Made by a program: the position numbers and the translations under genes
In this document: positions 10,046 through 18,743 of the stretch, in pieces
Layout of the letters: the number at the start of each line of letters is the position of its first letter
Position numbering within the stretch: position 1 is the first letter of the stretch
Notes under the pieces: generated by a model
Databases searched by the model: none
What the model was told of the DNA's origin: nothing
The model's input: only the letters and a program-made list of their open reading frames with translations
Assembly (NCBI RefSeq): GCF_001541345.2
Contig: NZ_LMVL02000003.1
Location: forward strand, 310,001-374,000
Direction: 5' to 3'
DNA length: 64,000 nucleotides
Source: Gillisella vitis
Lineage (GTDB): Bacteria > Pseudomonadota > Alphaproteobacteria > Rhizobiales > Rhizobiaceae

Positions 10046-10084
10046 TTTGTCAGGGGAAATTGGAAACCGATTTCGGTAGACAAA
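10046..10084. repeat. Dispersed palindromic repeat, copy 2
   Basis: TTTGTC (10046-10051) and GACAAA (10079-10084) bound an element with the core TTGGAAACCG. It is preceded by TAGAG, as is the copy at 33070. Together with copy 1 this indicates a small repeat family in intergenic DNA. Confidence 0.6.
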
Positions 10085-10111
10085 TGATTGGAAAAATATC
10101 TGTTGACGAAC

Positions 10112-10126
10112 AAACAAAAGGAGAAC
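10112..10126. promoter_or_regulatory. Near-consensus LexA (SOS) box upstream of a small membrane peptide
   Basis: AAAC-N7-GAAC at 10112-10126 differs by one base from the alphaproteobacterial LexA box GAAC-N7-GAAC. An extra GAAC sits directly before it (10108-10111). It lies 33 bases before the start of the 28-codon ORF at 10159. Weak because of the mismatch, but the perfect box at dinB shows the operator type is used in this genome. Confidence 0.3.
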
Positions 10127-10158
10127 AAAATGGATACATAACCAGACAGGAGTGAGCT

Positions 10159-10245
10159 ATGAGTGACATTCTGCATGACATCGCCGCATTCGCATCACTG
10201 GCTGTTTTTATCGCCAGCTTGTCTGTTCTGGCGATGGCTTTTTGA
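10159..10245 (+). CDS. Putative 28-residue membrane peptide
   Basis: A short ORF, MSDILHDIAAFASLAVFIAS followed by LSVLAMAF, preceded by AGGAG at 7 bases. After a polar N-terminus it is one continuous hydrophobic helix, so it would be a single-pass membrane peptide. A near-LexA motif lies upstream. Size, topology and possible SOS control recall the alphaproteobacterial division inhibitor SidA of Caulobacter, but no sequence similarity is claimed. The remaining 10246-10532 holds an inverted repeat CATGTC/GACATG at 10334-10350 and no other supported gene. Confidence 0.45.
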   Translation: MSDILHDIAAFASLAVFIASLSVLAMAF

Positions 10246-10532
10246 AATGCTGGGTATTGTCTTGGTGCGCCTGTCCGGGATGGGTCTGCCAAAGGCACCC
10301 GTCGCTTTAAGGGGATAGGTCACGGCGAGGCTGCATGTCTTCTGGACATGGCGGGCCAAACCTAGGACAATAACCTCCATACAGCGCGGTGCGTTTTGTC
10401 AAATGCACATCGGACGCGGTAACACTTTCATCTGCTGCATTGCTTTTTCCTTGGGTCGATTTCGGTTTAACGAGAAGTTTTAGGCCGGCGGACTTCAGTG
10501 CACAGCGGCGACAAGCAAGCAGGATGGATGCA

Positions 10533-13500
10533 ATGAGTGATATGGGCGCAAGCGGACAGGCTGTAGTGAATGCGGGTCCAGGTTTCGTCCATTTGAGAGT
10601 GCATTCGGCCTATTCGCTGCTGGAAGGTGCGCTGCCGCTGAAGAAAATTCTGAGCAAGGTTGCGTCTGACCAGCAACCGGCCATTGCCATTACCGATACC
10701 AATAACCTGTTCATAGCGCTTGAGTTTTCTCAGAAGGCGCTCGGCGATGGCTTGCAGCCGATCATTGGCTGCCAATTGTCCATCGACATGGAAGACGCCA
10801 ATGAGGAAAAGCGGGGCAATAGCTCTCTTGCCAAATATCCCGCCATCGTTCTTCTGGCTGCCGATCCGGCGGGTTACGAGCGGTTGGTGGACCTCGTCAG
10901 TCGTGCCTATCTTCAAGGCGACAATAATCAATCCGTGCATATCACCGCATCCTGGCTGGAAGAGATCGGCACGGATGGCCTGATCGCCCTGACGGGTGCA
11001 GCAGGTGGTCCAGTCGATCTGCCGGTGAAGGATGGCCATCAAGCCCAGGCTCTGGCGCGGCTTCAGACGCTGAAATCCCTGTTCGGTGATCGGCTTTATC
11101 TCGAATTGCAGCGCCACCAAGGGTATGACCGTGTGCATGAAAGCCGAATGATCGCGCTGGCCTATGATCATGATATTCCATTGGTTGCGACCAATGAGGC
11201 CTTCTTTCCCAGCCGTGACGATTATGATGCCCATGACGCGCTGATGGCCGTTGCCCATAATGCCATCGTCTCCGATGACCGGCGGTTTCGTCTCACGCCA
11301 GATCATTATCTGAAAAGCCGCAAGGAAATGCAGGCGCTGTTTAAGGATCTGCCGGAAGCGCTTGAAAACACGGTGGAGATTGCCAGCCGCTGTTCTTTCG
11401 TTCTCGACACCCGTAACCCGATACTGCCGCGCTTTACCGGTGGGAGCGACGATCCGGAAGAGGCTGAGCGCGCCGAAGCCGGGGAATTGCGCCGCCAGGC
11501 CATCGAGGGATTGGATGACCGTCTGGCGAAACTCGGCATGGCTCCAGGCTATGAGGAAAAGGAATATCGAGACCGGCTGGATTTCGAGCTCGGCGTTATT
11601 GAGCGTATGAAATTTCCCGGCTACTTCCTGATCGTTGCCGACTTCATCAAATGGGCCAAAAACCAGGACATTCCAGTGGGTCCTGGCCGTGGTTCCGGCG
11701 CGGGTTCGCTGGTTGCCTATGCCTTGACCATTACCGATGTCGATCCCCTGCGGTTCTCTCTGCTGTTCGAACGCTTCCTCAATCCTGAGCGCGTCTCGAT
11801 GCCTGACTTCGACATCGACTTCTGCCAGGATCGCCGTGAAGAGGTGATCCGTTATGTGCAGCGCAAATATGGGCGCGAGCAGGTGGCGCAGATCATTACC
11901 TTCGGATCGCTCCAGGCCCGTGCAGCCTTGCGCGACGTTGGCCGTGTGCTGGAAATGCCCTATGGGCAGGTCGACAGAATCTGTAAGCTGGTGCCGAACA
12001 ATCCGGCCAATCCAACCCCTTTGTCCAAGGCCATTGAAGAAGAGCCAAAGTTTCAGGAGGAGGCGGAGAAGGAGCCTGTCGTCGCCCGTCTGTTGGATAT
12101 CGCCCAGAAGATCGAGGGACTTTATCGCCATGCCTCCACCCATGCCGCCGGTATTGTGATCGGTGACCGCCCGCTGTCCAAGCTGGTGCCGATGTACCGC
12201 GATCCGCGCTCGGATATGCCGGTTACCCAGTTCAACATGAAATGGGTGGAACAGGCCGGGCTGGTCAAGTTCGACTTTCTCGGATTGAAGACGCTGACGG
12301 TTTTGAAAACCGCCGTGGATTTCTGCCGGCTGCGCGATATCGAGATCGATCTGGCGACCATTCCGCTGGACGATGAAAAAACCTATCAAATGCTGTCACG
12401 CGGTGAGACCGTCGGTGTGTTCCAGGTGGAAAGTGCCGGCATGCGCAAGGCGCTGATCGGTATGCGCCCCGACTGTATCGAGGATATTATCGCGCTGGTG
12501 GCGCTCTATCGTCCGGGGCCGATGGAGAATATTCCGGTCTACAATGCCCGTAAGCATGGCGAGGAGGAGATCGAATCGATCCATCCGACCATCGATTACC
12601 TGCTGAAGGAAACCCAGGGGGTTATCGTTTATCAGGAGCAGGTCATGCAGGTGGCCCAGGTTCTGTCAGGCTATTCGCTCGGTGAAGCGGATCTTCTGCG
12701 CCGTGCCATGGGTAAGAAGATCAAGGAGGAAATGGACAAGCAGCGCGCCCGTTTCGTCGATGGCGCGGTGAAAAATGGCGTCTCAAAGCCCCAGGCTGAC
12801 AACATTTTCGACTTGCTGGCGAAGTTTGCCAATTACGGCTTCAACAAATCCCACGCCGCCGCCTATGCCATTGTCTCCTACCAGACCGCCTATATGAAGG
12901 CGCATTATCCGGTGGAGTTTCTGGCAGCGTCGATGACGCTCGATATGGCCAATACCGAAAAACTGGTGGATTTCCGCCAGGATGCCGGGCGTCTCGGTAT
13001 TGAGGTCGTGCCACCGTCGGTTCAGACCTCTTTCCGGCACTTCCAGACGGGCCCGAACAGGATTTACTATTCGCTCGCCGCCCTGAAGGGCGTCGGCGAT
13101 GCAGCCGTCGAGCATATCGTGACGGTCCGCGCCGATACGCCATTTGCCGATCTCGAGGATTTTTGTCTGCGGATCGACCCGAAGCAGATCAATCGCCGGG
13201 TGTTTGAAAGCCTGATTTTTGCCGGTGCCTTCGATTGTTTTGGCCGCGACCGTCCCGAACTGTTGGCTGGCATGGATCGGATTATCGGCTATGCGCAACG
13301 CGCCCAGGAAAATGCCGTCAGCGGCCAGTCGGACATGTTCGGCTCTGGCGGTGCCACAGGGCCTGAGCGGATTTCGTTTCCGACCTATACGCCCTGGCTG
13401 CCATCCGAAAAGCTGATGCGGGAGTTTCAGGTTCTGGGCTTCTATCTCTCGGCCCATCCGCTCGACACTTATAAACCGCTGCTGGAAAAGATGCGCGTGC

Positions 13501-14021
13501 AGAATTTCGCTGACTTCTCCGGCGCTGTGCGCCAGGGCGCGACGGCGGGTCGGCTGGCCGGGACGGTGATTTCAAAGCAGGAGCGCAAGACACGAACCGG
13601 AAATAAAATGGGCATTGTGACCTTCTCGGATGCCACTGGCCAGTTCGAGGCGGTGTTGTTTTCGGAAGGCTTGAACCAGTATCGCGACCTGCTCGAATCG
13701 GGCAAGTCACTGGTGATCACGGTTGCCGCAGAAGAACGGCCGGAAGGCATTGGTCTTCGTATCCAGACGGCGCAATCTCTCGAAGAAAAATCCTTGCAGA
13801 TGCAAAAGACGTTGCGTGTCTATCTGCGCGATTCCAGTCCCTTGCGGGCGCTCGCCGCCCATCTCAATACCAAGGGTGACGGACTGGTCTCCTTCGTGGT
13901 GATCAAGGAGGATGGCCGCCGCGAAATCGAGGTCGAACTCAATCAACGTTTTCGAATCACCCCCGAAATCGCCGCTGCGATGCGGTCCGCGCCGGGTGTG
14001 GTGGATGTTGAATTGGTATAG
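10533..14021 (+). CDS. dnaE: DNA polymerase III alpha subunit
   Basis: Catalytic subunit of the replicative polymerase. The 1162-residue protein has the N-terminal PHP domain (HLRVHSAYSLLEGALPL), the polymerase aspartates in PDFDIDF at residues 424-430, PGRGSGAGSLVAYAL before them, the helix-hairpin-helix region, and a C-terminal OB fold near residues 990-1070. Length and order fit DnaE1, not the shorter error-prone DnaE2. The frame opens at 10389, but AGGA at 10521 suits the ATG at 10533; the ATG at 10524 is a possible alternative. A symmetric terminator follows. Confidence 0.96.
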   Translation: MSDMGASGQAVVNAGPGFVHLRVHSAYSLLEGALPLKKILSKVASDQQPAIAITDTNNLFIALEFSQKALGDGLQPIIGCQLSIDMEDANEEKRGNSSLAKYPAIVLLAADPAGYERLVDLVSRAYLQGDNNQSVHITASWLEEIGTDGLIALTGAAGGPVDLPVKDGHQAQALARLQTLKSLFGDRLYLELQRHQGYDRVHESRMIALAYDHDIPLVATNEAFFPSRDDYDAHDALMAVAHNAIVSDDRRFRLTPDHYLKSRKEMQALFKDLPEALENTVEIASRCSFVLDTRNPILPRFTGGSDDPEEAERAEAGELRRQAIEGLDDRLAKLGMAPGYEEKEYRDRLDFELGVIERMKFPGYFLIVADFIKWAKNQDIPVGPGRGSGAGSLVAYALTITDVDPLRFSLLFERFLNPERVSMPDFDIDFCQDRREEVIRYVQRKYGREQVAQIITFGSLQARAALRDVGRVLEMPYGQVDRICKLVPNNPANPTPLSKAIEEEPKFQEEAEKEPVVARLLDIAQKIEGLYRHASTHAAGIVIGDRPLSKLVPMYRDPRSDMPVTQFNMKWVEQAGLVKFDFLGLKTLTVLKTAVDFCRLRDIEIDLATIPLDDEKTYQMLSRGETVGVFQVESAGMRKALIGMRPDCIEDIIALVALYRPGPMENIPVYNARKHGEEEIESIHPTIDYLLKETQGVIVYQEQVMQVAQVLSGYSLGEADLLRRAMGKKIKEEMDKQRARFVDGAVKNGVSKPQADNIFDLLAKFANYGFNKSHAAAYAIVSYQTAYMKAHYPVEFLAASMTLDMANTEKLVDFRQDAGRLGIEVVPPSVQTSFRHFQTGPNRIYYSLAALKGVGDAAVEHIVTVRADTPFADLEDFCLRIDPKQINRRVFESLIFAGAFDCFGRDRPELLAGMDRIIGYAQRAQENAVSGQSDMFGSGGATGPERISFPTYTPWLPSEKLMREFQVLGFYLSAHPLDTYKPLLEKMRVQNFADFSGAVRQGATAGRLAGTVISKQERKTRTGNKMGIVTFSDATGQFEAVLFSEGLNQYRDLLESGKSLVITVAAEERPEGIGLRIQTAQSLEEKSLQMQKTLRVYLRDSSPLRALAAHLNTKGDGLVSFVVIKEDGRREIEVELNQRFRITPEIAAAMRSAPGVVDVELV

Positions 14022-14063
14022 GTACTCTTTGTAGCGCCGCTCATGATGATGCTTTAAATTTGT

Positions 14064-14102
14064 TTTAGCCCGTGCAGTCGCAAAACGGCTGCACGGGCTA
14101 AA
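14064..14102. terminator. Bidirectional hairpin between dnaE and the L,D-transpeptidase gene
   Basis: TTTAGCCCGTGCAG (14064-14077) pairs perfectly with CTGCACGGGCTAAA (14089-14102), loop 11 bases, between two convergent genes. Terminal A/T pairs supply short T-tracts in either direction. Confidence 0.8.
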
Positions 14103-14130
14103 GCCACGTGGATTATTTCCGGTATTGCCG

Positions 14131-15366
14131 TTATCCCGGCAGGTTGGTGATGAAGTCTGTGCCGTCGACCGTATCCGGGCTTAGCCCATGGTCGGTAATC
14201 GTCATCACGGTGCCTGTCGTCATGGTCGTCTCGATACGCTCGCGAATTTCGTTCGGGATGTGAATACGATTAAGAACCGTATCCAATCCATAGGAGGCGG
14301 TTGGCTGCGCCTTGCCAATGGTGACAATCGACGCATTTGAGACCGCCGGAGCCGGCTCAAGGCTGGTCACGTGCCAATGGGCCGTCCCATTGGCACCTTC
14401 CAGATTGGCTGCGAAAAAATGGGTGCCGAGTGGTTTTTCAGGCTGGTCGATGACAATAGGTGCATCGAAGACTGGCTTGAAGGCCTGCCGCACATAGATT
14501 TGGCCAACGGGTGGCATCGGCTTGCCAGCGCTTTGATAGAGAGCGCTTAGAAACGTCGGTGTAATAAGCGGTCCCTTCAGGGGCAGGCCTTTCCACCGTT
14601 TGAAGCCCTGGATGGCCGTGCGGGTCAGGGGGCCGGCATGACCGTCATGGCCGCCCGTCTCAAATCCCATGTCCTGCAACAGAAGTTGGGCGTCATGGAT
14701 GGTTTCGGTTTTACCCCGGAACGTGATCAACAGGCTCAAAGGTGGTTGGCTGGCAATTGCGGCCTGGGGGTTGGGGCGGGGCAGATCGGCCATCGCCACT
14801 TCTACCGGCTCTGTGCCGCTGATGCCATCCGCGCCGCGCAGGCGGGCGTCGGACAGGATCTGGGGGCCTTGCTGTTGTTGCGCAGGGCTGAACAGAAACG
14901 GATGCTCAATGGGAGCAGGCGCGACCGGCGCATCGCTGATCAGCACATGCGCACCCAGCCGGGTCATGCCGTAGAGCTCACGGGCAAATTGGCCGGGCAG
15001 GCGCACGCAGCCGTGCGAAGCTGGCCGGTTTGGTACGCTGTTCGATTCATGCAAGGCAACGCCGGACCAGGTGATGCGTTGCATCCAGGGCATGGGCGCA
15101 TTCGAATAGAGGTTTGATTCGTGATATTTCGTCTTTTGGATGATCGAGAAGATTCCTGATGGCGTCGTATGACCTTCCTTACCGGTCGAAACCTTCGAAG
15201 AGGCGACGATCCGGTCTCCATCATAAACGGTGAGAGACTGCGTCTGTTTCGACACGATAATTTGCAATGCGCTGCCGTCTCTGGCTGAGGCCTGCGACAG
15301 GCCTGCGCTCAGCGCGAGCATGGAAGCGGATAGGAACATTGAACGAAACATGGTGCGGACCATCAT
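14131..15366 (-). CDS. Secreted L,D-transpeptidase with peptidoglycan-binding domain
   Basis: Forms 3-3 cross-links in peptidoglycan or anchors proteins to it, in the periplasm. The 411-residue protein has a signal peptide (residues 1-28, ending SQASA), a YkuD domain at about 33-155 with the catalytic motif SHGCVR at 117-122 (nucleophile Cys120), and a PG_binding_1-like repeat near 215-265 (LLLQDMGFETGG, GPLTRTAIQGFKRWKGL). Starts ATG 15366 or 15363 follow GAGGG; the longer frame to 15405 lacks a good site. A 16-base palindrome lies 106 bases upstream. Confidence 0.92.
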   Translation of the reverse strand: MMVRTMFRSMFLSASMLALSAGLSQASARDGSALQIIVSKQTQSLTVYDGDRIVASSKVSTGKEGHTTPSGIFSIIQKTKYHESNLYSNAPMPWMQRITWSGVALHESNSVPNRPASHGCVRLPGQFARELYGMTRLGAHVLISDAPVAPAPIEHPFLFSPAQQQQGPQILSDARLRGADGISGTEPVEVAMADLPRPNPQAAIASQPPLSLLITFRGKTETIHDAQLLLQDMGFETGGHDGHAGPLTRTAIQGFKRWKGLPLKGPLITPTFLSALYQSAGKPMPPVGQIYVRQAFKPVFDAPIVIDQPEKPLGTHFFAANLEGANGTAHWHVTSLEPAPAVSNASIVTIGKAQPTASYGLDTVLNRIHIPNEIRERIETTMTTGTVMTITDHGLSPDTVDGTDFITNLPG

Positions 15367-15471
15367 GGTGCCCTCATATGTAAACCGGGAAAACTGGGCC
15401 TTCAAAAGGTCGCCTGATCATGTGAGCAACGATGTGCCGAGAAATCAGTTGGTAAACGCCTATACCGCTGT

Positions 15472-15487
15472 GCGTTTTATAAAACGC
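15472..15487. promoter_or_regulatory. Perfect 16-bp palindrome upstream of the L,D-transpeptidase gene
   Basis: GCGTTTTATAAAACGC reads the same on both strands. It sits in the 234-base gap between dinB and the L,D-transpeptidase gene, 106 bases before the latter's start, where an operator would be expected. The regulator is unknown. Nothing else is recognised in 15367-15600. Confidence 0.4.
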
Positions 15488-15600
15488 CCAAAGAATGCAG
15501 CCGCGTGCTGCCTGAATCATAAAATAAACGTCGATCTTTAACGATTGCTTACCCGGCATGGCCGCTCACACAAAGTTGACGGGCAATGCTTTGATAGTGG

Positions 15601-16887
15601 CTATTTTTTATTGCTGCCGAAGGTGACGCCGGTTTCGACCATGCCCTTGCCGAATTTCATCCGCAATTGGTCCATGGCGGCTTCCGCCTTGGCGCGTCGG
15701 GCGGCGTCCGGATCGACCAGATCCGGGGGGTCGGCCAAGCTCGGATCGGCAAAATCGCTGACGCCGATACCGATCAGCCGAAATTTTGTGCCATCGGCTT
15801 CCTTCTCCAGCATTTGCAGGCCGGTGCGAAAGATCCGGTCGGCGAGCTGGGTGGGGTCGTCCAAGCGACGATTGCGGGTGCGTAATTTGAAGTCAGCGCT
15901 TTTCAGCTTCAAGATAACGGTGTGTCCAGCCAGTTCCTGCTTTTTCAATCGCCAGGCGACTTTCTCCGAGAGCTTGCGCAGATAGGGGACAAGATCTTCC
16001 CGGCGGGAAATATCGTCAAAGAACGTGGTTTCAGCCGAGACGCTTTTGGCCGGGTCATTGGTATGGACATCTCGGTCGTCGATGCCTTTCGATAGCCGTG
16101 CCAGTCGTTGGCCCATGCTGCCATAGCGCCGGATCAGGTCGCTTTCCTCCATGGTTTGCAATTGCCCGATGGTACGAATGCCGTCTTTCTCCAAGGTGCT
16201 GGCAAAGGCCTTGCCGACGCCCCAGATCGTGGTGACAGGGCGGGGCGCCAGAAACTCCAGCGCTTCGGCCTCGCCGACAACTGAAAATCCCCGGGGTTTT
16301 TGCAGGTCGGACGCTACTTTGGCCAGGAATTTACAATAGGACAGGCCAACGGAAACGGTGATGCCGATCTCGCTTTCAATACGCCGGGCAAGCCGTGCCA
16401 GCACAAGGGCGGGTGGTGCGTGGTGCAGGGCCTCAGTCCCCTTCAGTTCCAGAAAGGCCTCATCGATGGACAAGGGTTGCACCAAAGGGGTCAACTCCTC
16501 CATCATTGCTCGCACTTGCCGACCGACACGGGCGTATTTTTCCATATTCGGCGGAATGACTACGGCGTCAGGGCAGGCTTCCAACGCCTTGAACATCGGC
16601 ATGGCCGAGCGCACACCATGGATGCGGGCCACGTAACAGGCTGTGGAAACCACACCGCGCTTACCACCGCCAATGATCAATGGCTTGTCGATCAGGTCTG
16701 GATTGTCGCGCTTTTCAACCGAAGCATAAAAAGCGTCGCAATCGATATGGGCCAATGTCAGCTTGAACAGTTCCGGGTGGTAGACGAGGCGAGGGCTGCC
16801 GCAAGCCGTGCATCTCCGCTTGCCTTCCGCCTGTAGGGAAAGGCAATCACGACAGAAGCCGGAACGGAGGGACGGCGCAGCAGACAT
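15601..16887 (-). CDS. dinB: DNA polymerase IV with N-terminal Cys4 zinc-ribbon-like segment
   Basis: Y-family translesion polymerase. Catalytic acids are in [11 protein letters not shown] (residues 47-57) and [10 protein letters not shown] near 142; finger, thumb (helix-hairpin-helix) and little-finger domains follow. Before the polymerase fold is a 40-residue extension with Cys12, Cys15, Cys26 and Cys29 in CxxC-N10-CxxC spacing, probably zinc-binding. The frame has an earlier ATG at 16899, but that codon lies inside a perfect LexA box, so ATG 16887 (428 residues) is preferred; neither start has a clear Shine-Dalgarno sequence. Expected to be SOS-induced. Confidence 0.92.
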   Translation of the reverse strand: MSAAPSLRSGFCRDCLSLQAEGKRRCTACGSPRLVYHPELFKLTLAHIDCDAFYASVEKRDNPDLIDKPLIIGGGKRGVVSTACYVARIHGVRSAMPMFKALEACPDAVVIPPNMEKYARVGRQVRAMMEELTPLVQPLSIDEAFLELKGTEALHHAPPALVLARLARRIESEIGITVSVGLSYCKFLAKVASDLQKPRGFSVVGEAEALEFLAPRPVTTIWGVGKAFASTLEKDGIRTIGQLQTMEESDLIRRYGSMGQRLARLSKGIDDRDVHTNDPAKSVSAETTFFDDISRREDLVPYLRKLSEKVAWRLKKQELAGHTVILKLKSADFKLRTRNRRLDDPTQLADRIFRTGLQMLEKEADGTKFRLIGIGVSDFADPSLADPPDLVDPDAARRAKAEAAMDQLRMKFGKGMVETGVTFGSNKK

Positions 16888-16893
16888 GGGCGA

Positions 16894-16908
16894 GAACATA
16901 AGTTGAAC
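16894..16908. promoter_or_regulatory. LexA (SOS) box at dinB
   Basis: GAAC-ATAAGTT-GAAC, a perfect match to the alphaproteobacterial LexA operator GAAC-N7-GAAC (GTTC-N7-GTTC on the dinB strand). It ends 7 bases before the chosen dinB start, so bound LexA would block the promoter or transcription start. Confidence 0.8.
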
Positions 16909-16995
16909 ATCGCCACCATAAGCCGGGTTTTCAGTGCCTGCAAGGGGAGCCCTTGCTAATCCCCATGACCTGAAAAAGTAAAAGACGGAAGCGGA

Positions 16996-17643
16996 TCAGA
17001 TCCGCGCCTGGAAATGGCGGAGAACACGCTCGCTGGCATCGTGCCAATCGTCGGCGCGCAATACATGGGGGCCAGGTGGCGGTGCGTGCCGATGAATTTC
17101 AGACTGCGGCCCGATCTGCACCAGTAGACAGTCCGGTGCATGCTCTCCGACGGAATGGAGATTATGGGCCATGTCATCCATAAAGGCGAAGGGCAGGGGC
17201 CGGTCACCATGCAGGGCTTTGACAACTGGCCCCTTTGGGCTTTCAGTGGCCAGGAGGGGGAAATCCAGACCCAGCCGATCCAGCAGACGGCGCCGCTGGG
17301 CGGTAAAGGCGGGCGGCATGGCGGTCAGAAAGACAATATCTGCAATCTTACCAATCCGTTGCAGCACGGCCACGGCATCGCCAAACGGGGTCTGCCATTC
17401 TTCCTGCTTTTCGAAAAACGTCAGCAGGAGATCCGTGACGATCTGATCTTCCAGCGCAAGCTGATCCTTGGTTGACACGATATTGCCATGCAGTCGGAAG
17501 GATTTCGGCAAGAGCCGATGGCCCAGGCTGTCGAGATAGGCCTCGAAGGGCACCAGGAATTCCAACACGACGTCATCGACATCGCTGATCAGCAATGGCC
17601 GGTCGGATAGGCGAACATGGTTGAAGTCGACAATCTCACCCAT
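16996..17643 (-). CDS. HAD-like hydrolase family protein
   Basis: A 215-residue protein with an aspartate motif LISDVDDVV at residues 18-26, a hydrophobic strand ending in a small residue (IVFLTAMPP, motif II-like Thr) and a late MDDMAHN acidic motif near 155. That order resembles the HAD phosphatase fold. The substrate is unknown. Its ATG shares one base with the stop of the DUF3572 gene (TGATG), so the two are cotranscribed. Length suits a small HAD enzyme without an elaborate cap. Confidence 0.72.
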   Translation of the reverse strand: MGEIVDFNHVRLSDRPLLISDVDDVVLEFLVPFEAYLDSLGHRLLPKSFRLHGNIVSTKDQLALEDQIVTDLLLTFFEKQEEWQTPFGDAVAVLQRIGKIADIVFLTAMPPAFTAQRRRLLDRLGLDFPLLATESPKGPVVKALHGDRPLPFAFMDDMAHNLHSVGEHAPDCLLVQIGPQSEIHRHAPPPGPHVLRADDWHDASERVLRHFQARI

Positions 17644-17951
17644 CAGATTTCACCGGAATCAAGTGCAGGCCGAACATAGACGTGATAGGCTGCAATTACA
17701 TCTTCCGGGCGGGTCTGTGTGGCGGAGCAGAATTCCAGCAAGGTCGGTTCATGCTGCATGAGAAACTCCAGAAGTCCGGCCAGAAATTCCGGGTCATTGA
17801 CGGCCAGGCGCAATTGTTGAGGCTCCAGGCCGGTCAGGGACAAAAACCGTCCCAGCATGTCCGGCTCACTCGCCAGCCAACCCAGCACGGCAACCGCCGT
17901 TTGTTCTGCGTGCTCTGCTGAAACCGTCTTGATCGTCACTTTGTCTCGCAC
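17643..17951 (-). CDS. DUF3572 family protein
   Basis: A 102-residue, all-helical-looking protein of unknown function, rich in Leu and Glu, with AVLGWLASEPDMLGRFLSL near the N-terminus as in the alphaproteobacterial DUF3572 family. The start is taken as GTG 17951; a second GTG four codons on is possible. Transcribed divergently from divK and translationally coupled to the HAD-like gene downstream. The 242-base gap to divK holds their promoters; TTGACT is visible near 18050. Confidence 0.8.
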   Translation of the reverse strand: MRDKVTIKTVSAEHAEQTAVAVLGWLASEPDMLGRFLSLTGLEPQQLRLAVNDPEFLAGLLEFLMQHEPTLLEFCSATQTRPEDVIAAYHVYVRPALDSGEI

Positions 17952-18193
17952 AGTCTATGCCCATTCCCGTTTGTTTCGTCCGGCAGCTCGTTCTATCCGG
18001 CCAACTCGCTTAAACCGGTTGTTATTTCCGGTTTATCACGGTTAAATTGTCTTGACTGACTTGTGTCGCAATGTGCCGTGGAATTACCTATTTCTCAACC
18101 AAATCGCGCTAAATTCTATTTCACAAAAGAATGAATCTTTATGTCTGTTACGCCTGTCATCCACCATGGAGGGCGGGAAAGCAAGGATTGAAA

Positions 18194-18565
18194 ATGCCGA
18201 AAAAGGTGATGATCGTTGAAGATAACGAGCTGAACATGAAACTGTTTCGTGATCTGATCGAAGCGTCGGGCTACGCGACCATTCAGACCCGTAACGGCAT
18301 GGAAGCGCTGGAATTGGCACGCAAACATCATCCCGACCTGATCCTGATGGACATACAGTTACCGGAGGTTTCCGGCCTGGAAGTGACCAAATGGTTGAAG
18401 CAGGATAGCGAGTTGCACGTCATTCCGGTGATTGCGGTGACTGCCTTTGCCATGAAGGGCGATGAAGAGCGTATTCGCCAAGGTGGGTGCGAGGCCTATG
18501 TGTCGAAACCGATTTCCGTGCCAAAGTTCCTGGAAACGATCAAGACCTATCTGGGAGACGCCTGA
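18194..18565 (+). CDS. divK: Single-domain response regulator DivK
   Basis: Cell-cycle response regulator that, in Caulobacter, is phosphorylated by DivJ, dephosphorylated by PleC and controls the CtrA pathway. The 123-residue protein is only a receiver domain: acidic pocket VEDN (residues 8-11), phospho-acceptor Asp53 in LMDIQLP, and Lys in SKPIS near 105. The frame opens at 18131 but [12 protein letters not shown] from ATG 18194 is the expected start, with AAGGA upstream. pleD follows in the same direction 178 bases on. Confidence 0.95.
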   Translation: MPKKVMIVEDNELNMKLFRDLIEASGYATIQTRNGMEALELARKHHPDLILMDIQLPEVSGLEVTKWLKQDSELHVIPVIAVTAFAMKGDEERIRQGGCEAYVSKPISVPKFLETIKTYLGDA

Positions 18566-18743
18566 GGCGCAGCAGGGCGGGTGTCTTAAACCAGTAGGCG
18601 ATCGCCGTTGAGACCTGGGCAGATGCTTGAAGGACCTCGGTGTTCTGAATTCTATATGAAACGCCAGTCTGTCGGGTTGGCGCAATGTCCATGCAGAGCC
18701 GGTAGCGCATGTGCGCCAGGCTTGCTTCAAGGGGTGATGGCTG

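Noticed and set aside
10247..10318. 23-codon ORF directly after the small membrane peptide
   Set aside because: It begins one base after the previous stop but lacks a ribosome-binding site and any notable feature.
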